64,000 nucleotides of DNA. Origin: Nostoc sp. B(2019). GTDB lineage: Bacteria > Cyanobacteriota > Cyanobacteriia > Cyanobacteriales > Nostocaceae. The translations under genes were made by a program, and so were the position numbers. The stretch spans positions 203,775 through 267,774 of the forward strand of contig NZ_WVID01000006.1 in NCBI RefSeq assembly GCF_010091925.1, in the 5' to 3' direction. Position 1 is the first letter of the stretch. Each line of letters opens with the position of its first letter. The notes under the pieces were generated by a model. It saw only the letters and a program-made list of their open reading frames with translations. It had not been told where the DNA came from and did not search any database. Below are positions 63,101 through 64,000 of the stretch, one piece after another.

Positions 63101-64000
63101 CATTAGGTTTACTGTCACGTTTCAAGGGTAAGGAATTTAAAGCTAGTACCTTCAACATGGTTTACCCCTTCGTTAAGCCTTGGAAGCATCACATTCAGGA
63201 GTCCCTACTACCGCTACTAGATGCATATCATAGCGGTTTGGAAACAGGGGATCTAGAATACTCTGCTTACTGTGCTTGTAATTATTGCTCCTTTTCTTAT
63301 TTCCTTGGCAAGGAACTGATAATCCTAAAATCAGAGATCGCAACTTATAGTCAAGCTTTAGATAAAATCAAGCAGGAAGTTGCCCATAACAATCTCAAAA
63401 TATTTCAGCAATCTGTATTAAATTTAACTACTGATCAACCGTGTCCCTGGAAGTTGCGAGGTGTAGCATACAACGAAGAAATTATGCTGCCATCACATTT
63501 AAAGGCAAATGATCGCTATGCGATCGGCACGTTATATATTAACAAACTAATTCTTTGCTACCTATTTGCAGAGTATTATCAGGCGGTTGAAGTAGCTGAC
63601 CATGCCAAAGATTACTTAGATGGGGTAACTGGGTCTTTTATGGTTCCAGTATTCCATTTCTATGATTCTCTCACCCAGCTTGCAATTTTGCCGCAGGCAC
63701 AAGGGACAGAAACAGAAACCTTGCTATTACGGGTGATTGCAAATCAGGAAAAACTGAAGCAGTGGGCAGAAAATGCGCCAATGAATCATTGGCACAAGTT
63801 TTGTTTAGTGAAAGCTGAGTATCACCGAGTACTTGGGGAGTGTATGGAGGCGATGGAATACTACGATCGCGCCATCTCTGGAGCCGCAGAAAACGGTTAC
63901 ATTCAGGAAGAAGCACTTTCTAATGAACGCGCCGCAGAATTTTATTTATCACTAGGCAAAAAAAAGATTGCCAAAGTTTACATGACTGAGGCGTATTACA
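60166..64000 (+). CDS. Ser/Thr kinase-AAA ATPase multidomain protein (HstK type), cut by window end
   Basis: The frame stays open to the window edge (1278 residues seen). The kinase domain (8-275) has Lys39 (VMLKVLK), HKDIKPAN (129-136), DFS in place of DFG (150-152) and SPEQTGRM. An AAA-type ATPase follows: GYSGIGKSS (331-339) and LVLFLDDLQWAD near residue 460, then a helical TPR-like region. Proteins of this build in Anabaena (HstK family) continue with GAF and histidine-kinase domains, which would lie beyond the window. AAAGGAG (60154-60160) precedes ATG 60166. It may belong with the dynamin/SrfB-like genes or be independent. Confidence 0.88.
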   Translation, partial: MPLNPIIPGYDLTEIIYEGINTIVYRAQAQKTQQPVMLKVLKAEYPTLEQITRFKHEYKTTENLNCEGIVKVYGLESHQNSLVLLAEDFGGVNLKQFLSQQKLSEISFLRIATQLAKALLWLHQKRIIHKDIKPANIIINPQTGIVKITDFSIASHLDKETPQLTNPNQLEGTLAYMSPEQTGRMNRTVDYRSDFYSLGVTFYEMLTGQLPFVTDDLLEIVHCHIAKQATSIEQLNPEISKTIAAIVMKLMAKNAEYRYQSAAGLLADLEFCLEQLTVTGGIPNFIPGQRDRTSQLLIPQQLYGREQEVSTLLAAFERISQGKSEIMLVSGYSGIGKSSLVNEVHKPIVRQRGYFIDGKFEQFKRNIPYASVIQAFQSLMRQLLTENTKRLEAWKEKLLQALGNNGQIIIDVIPEVELIIGKQPAVPQLGATESLNRFNRVFQSFIQVFTQKSHPLVLFLDDLQWADAASLKLIQVLMTNPDSQYLLLIGAYRDNEVSPTHQLMKTLEEIQKANTIINNIVLSPLELPHVYQIVADTLGNLEQIPAIAELLFNKTQGNPFFLNQLLKTLYQENLLRFDFVQGIWLWDIQQIQTVNIVDKDVVELVASNIQKLPEATQTALQLAACIGDRFSLDVLATVSVMPLQKMAQALQPALQLGLILPLNKVYRIPLLFATEELADLGFDNSKIAYRFLHDRVQQAAYSLISDSQKQVTHLKIGQQLLQNTPADQLEENIFNIINHLNVGADLITQSEQQRLAELNLLAGRKAKAATAYIVAIAYLTMGLKLLATDSWLDQYDLTLTLVVEAAEAAYLGGDYEQMEQLTSLVLQNAHTLLDKVKVYEVKIQAYVAQSRQLEGIKTALTVLELLGVVFPSQPSQADITQSLQKTQLVFKERCFEDLIDLPEMTDPQMLAVMRIIGTVTAAVYQAVPMLLPLIVFKQVRLSVKYGNAPVSTLAYAWYAVILCGVMGDIDAGDRAGQLALGLLSRFKGKEFKASTFNMVYPFVKPWKHHIQESLLPLLDAYHSGLETGDLEYSAYCACNYCSFSYFLGKELIILKSEIATYSQALDKIKQEVAHNNLKIFQQSVLNLTTDQPCPWKLRGVAYNEEIMLPSHLKANDRYAIGTLYINKLILCYLFAEYYQAVEVADHAKDYLDGVTGSFMVPVFHFYDSLTQLAILPQAQGTETETLLLRVIANQEKLKQWAENAPMNHWHKFCLVKAEYHRVLGECMEAMEYYDRAISGAAENGYIQEEALSNERAAEFYLSLGKKKIAKVYMTEAYY

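Overview
The window comes from a filamentous, Nostoc-like cyanobacterium. This rests on the many HIP1 octamers (GCGATCGC), the cytochrome b6f peptide PetM, a Ycf39 homologue, an NblR-type regulator, a high-light-inducible protein, a phytochrome/cyanobacteriochrome histidine kinase, and heptamer runs (TTGACCC-type) plus palindromic repeats as seen in Nostocales. No tRNA, rRNA, CRISPR array, transposase or prophage gene was found.

Layout. 0.3-3.1 kb: an HPr-kinase-like protein and a peptide-type ABC exporter, probably the right end of a ribosomal-peptide (lasso-type) cluster. 3.1-18 kb: mostly core metabolism and regulation: mtnP, lpdA, trpC, a class V aminotransferase, a DUF192 lipoprotein, nblR, nadK, the petM-ycf39 pair, pdxA and two response-regulator genes. 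18-31.5 kb: a HTH-NACHT NTPase, a rhodanese-fold protein with 11-residue repeats, an RNase D-like exonuclease, two tandem CAP-domain secreted proteins, a trpB-methyltransferase-small protein string, a SUI1 factor, a YqaE/Pmp3 membrane peptide, a broken methyltransferase, a high-light-inducible protein and a RibD-domain reductase. 31.6-43.4 kb: nifJ, the c-type cytochrome assembly pair ccdA-ccs1, a CheB-CheR fusion, small membrane or secreted proteins and a NADAR protein.

43.8-64 kb is dense in signalling and large NTPases: a Cph2-like phytochrome kinase with an added cyanobacteriochrome GAF domain, a protein with a possible TIR-like/nucleotide-binding fold, a 1328-residue PAS/GAF kinase, then a same-strand set of a dynamin-like GTPase, an Hsp70/actin-fold ATPase resembling SrfB, an unrecognised third protein, and a Ser/Thr kinase-AAA protein that runs off the end. 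The GTPase/ATPase/helper set is the best candidate for an undescribed system. Its partners resemble the SrfC/SrfB pair known from gamma-proteobacteria, but its role here is unknown.

A second theme is repeat invasion. Palindromic and short tandem repeats fill many intergenic gaps and are also translated inside genes (nifJ at three places, the same loop of two histidine kinases, and the ends of the DUF2243 and CheB-CheR proteins).
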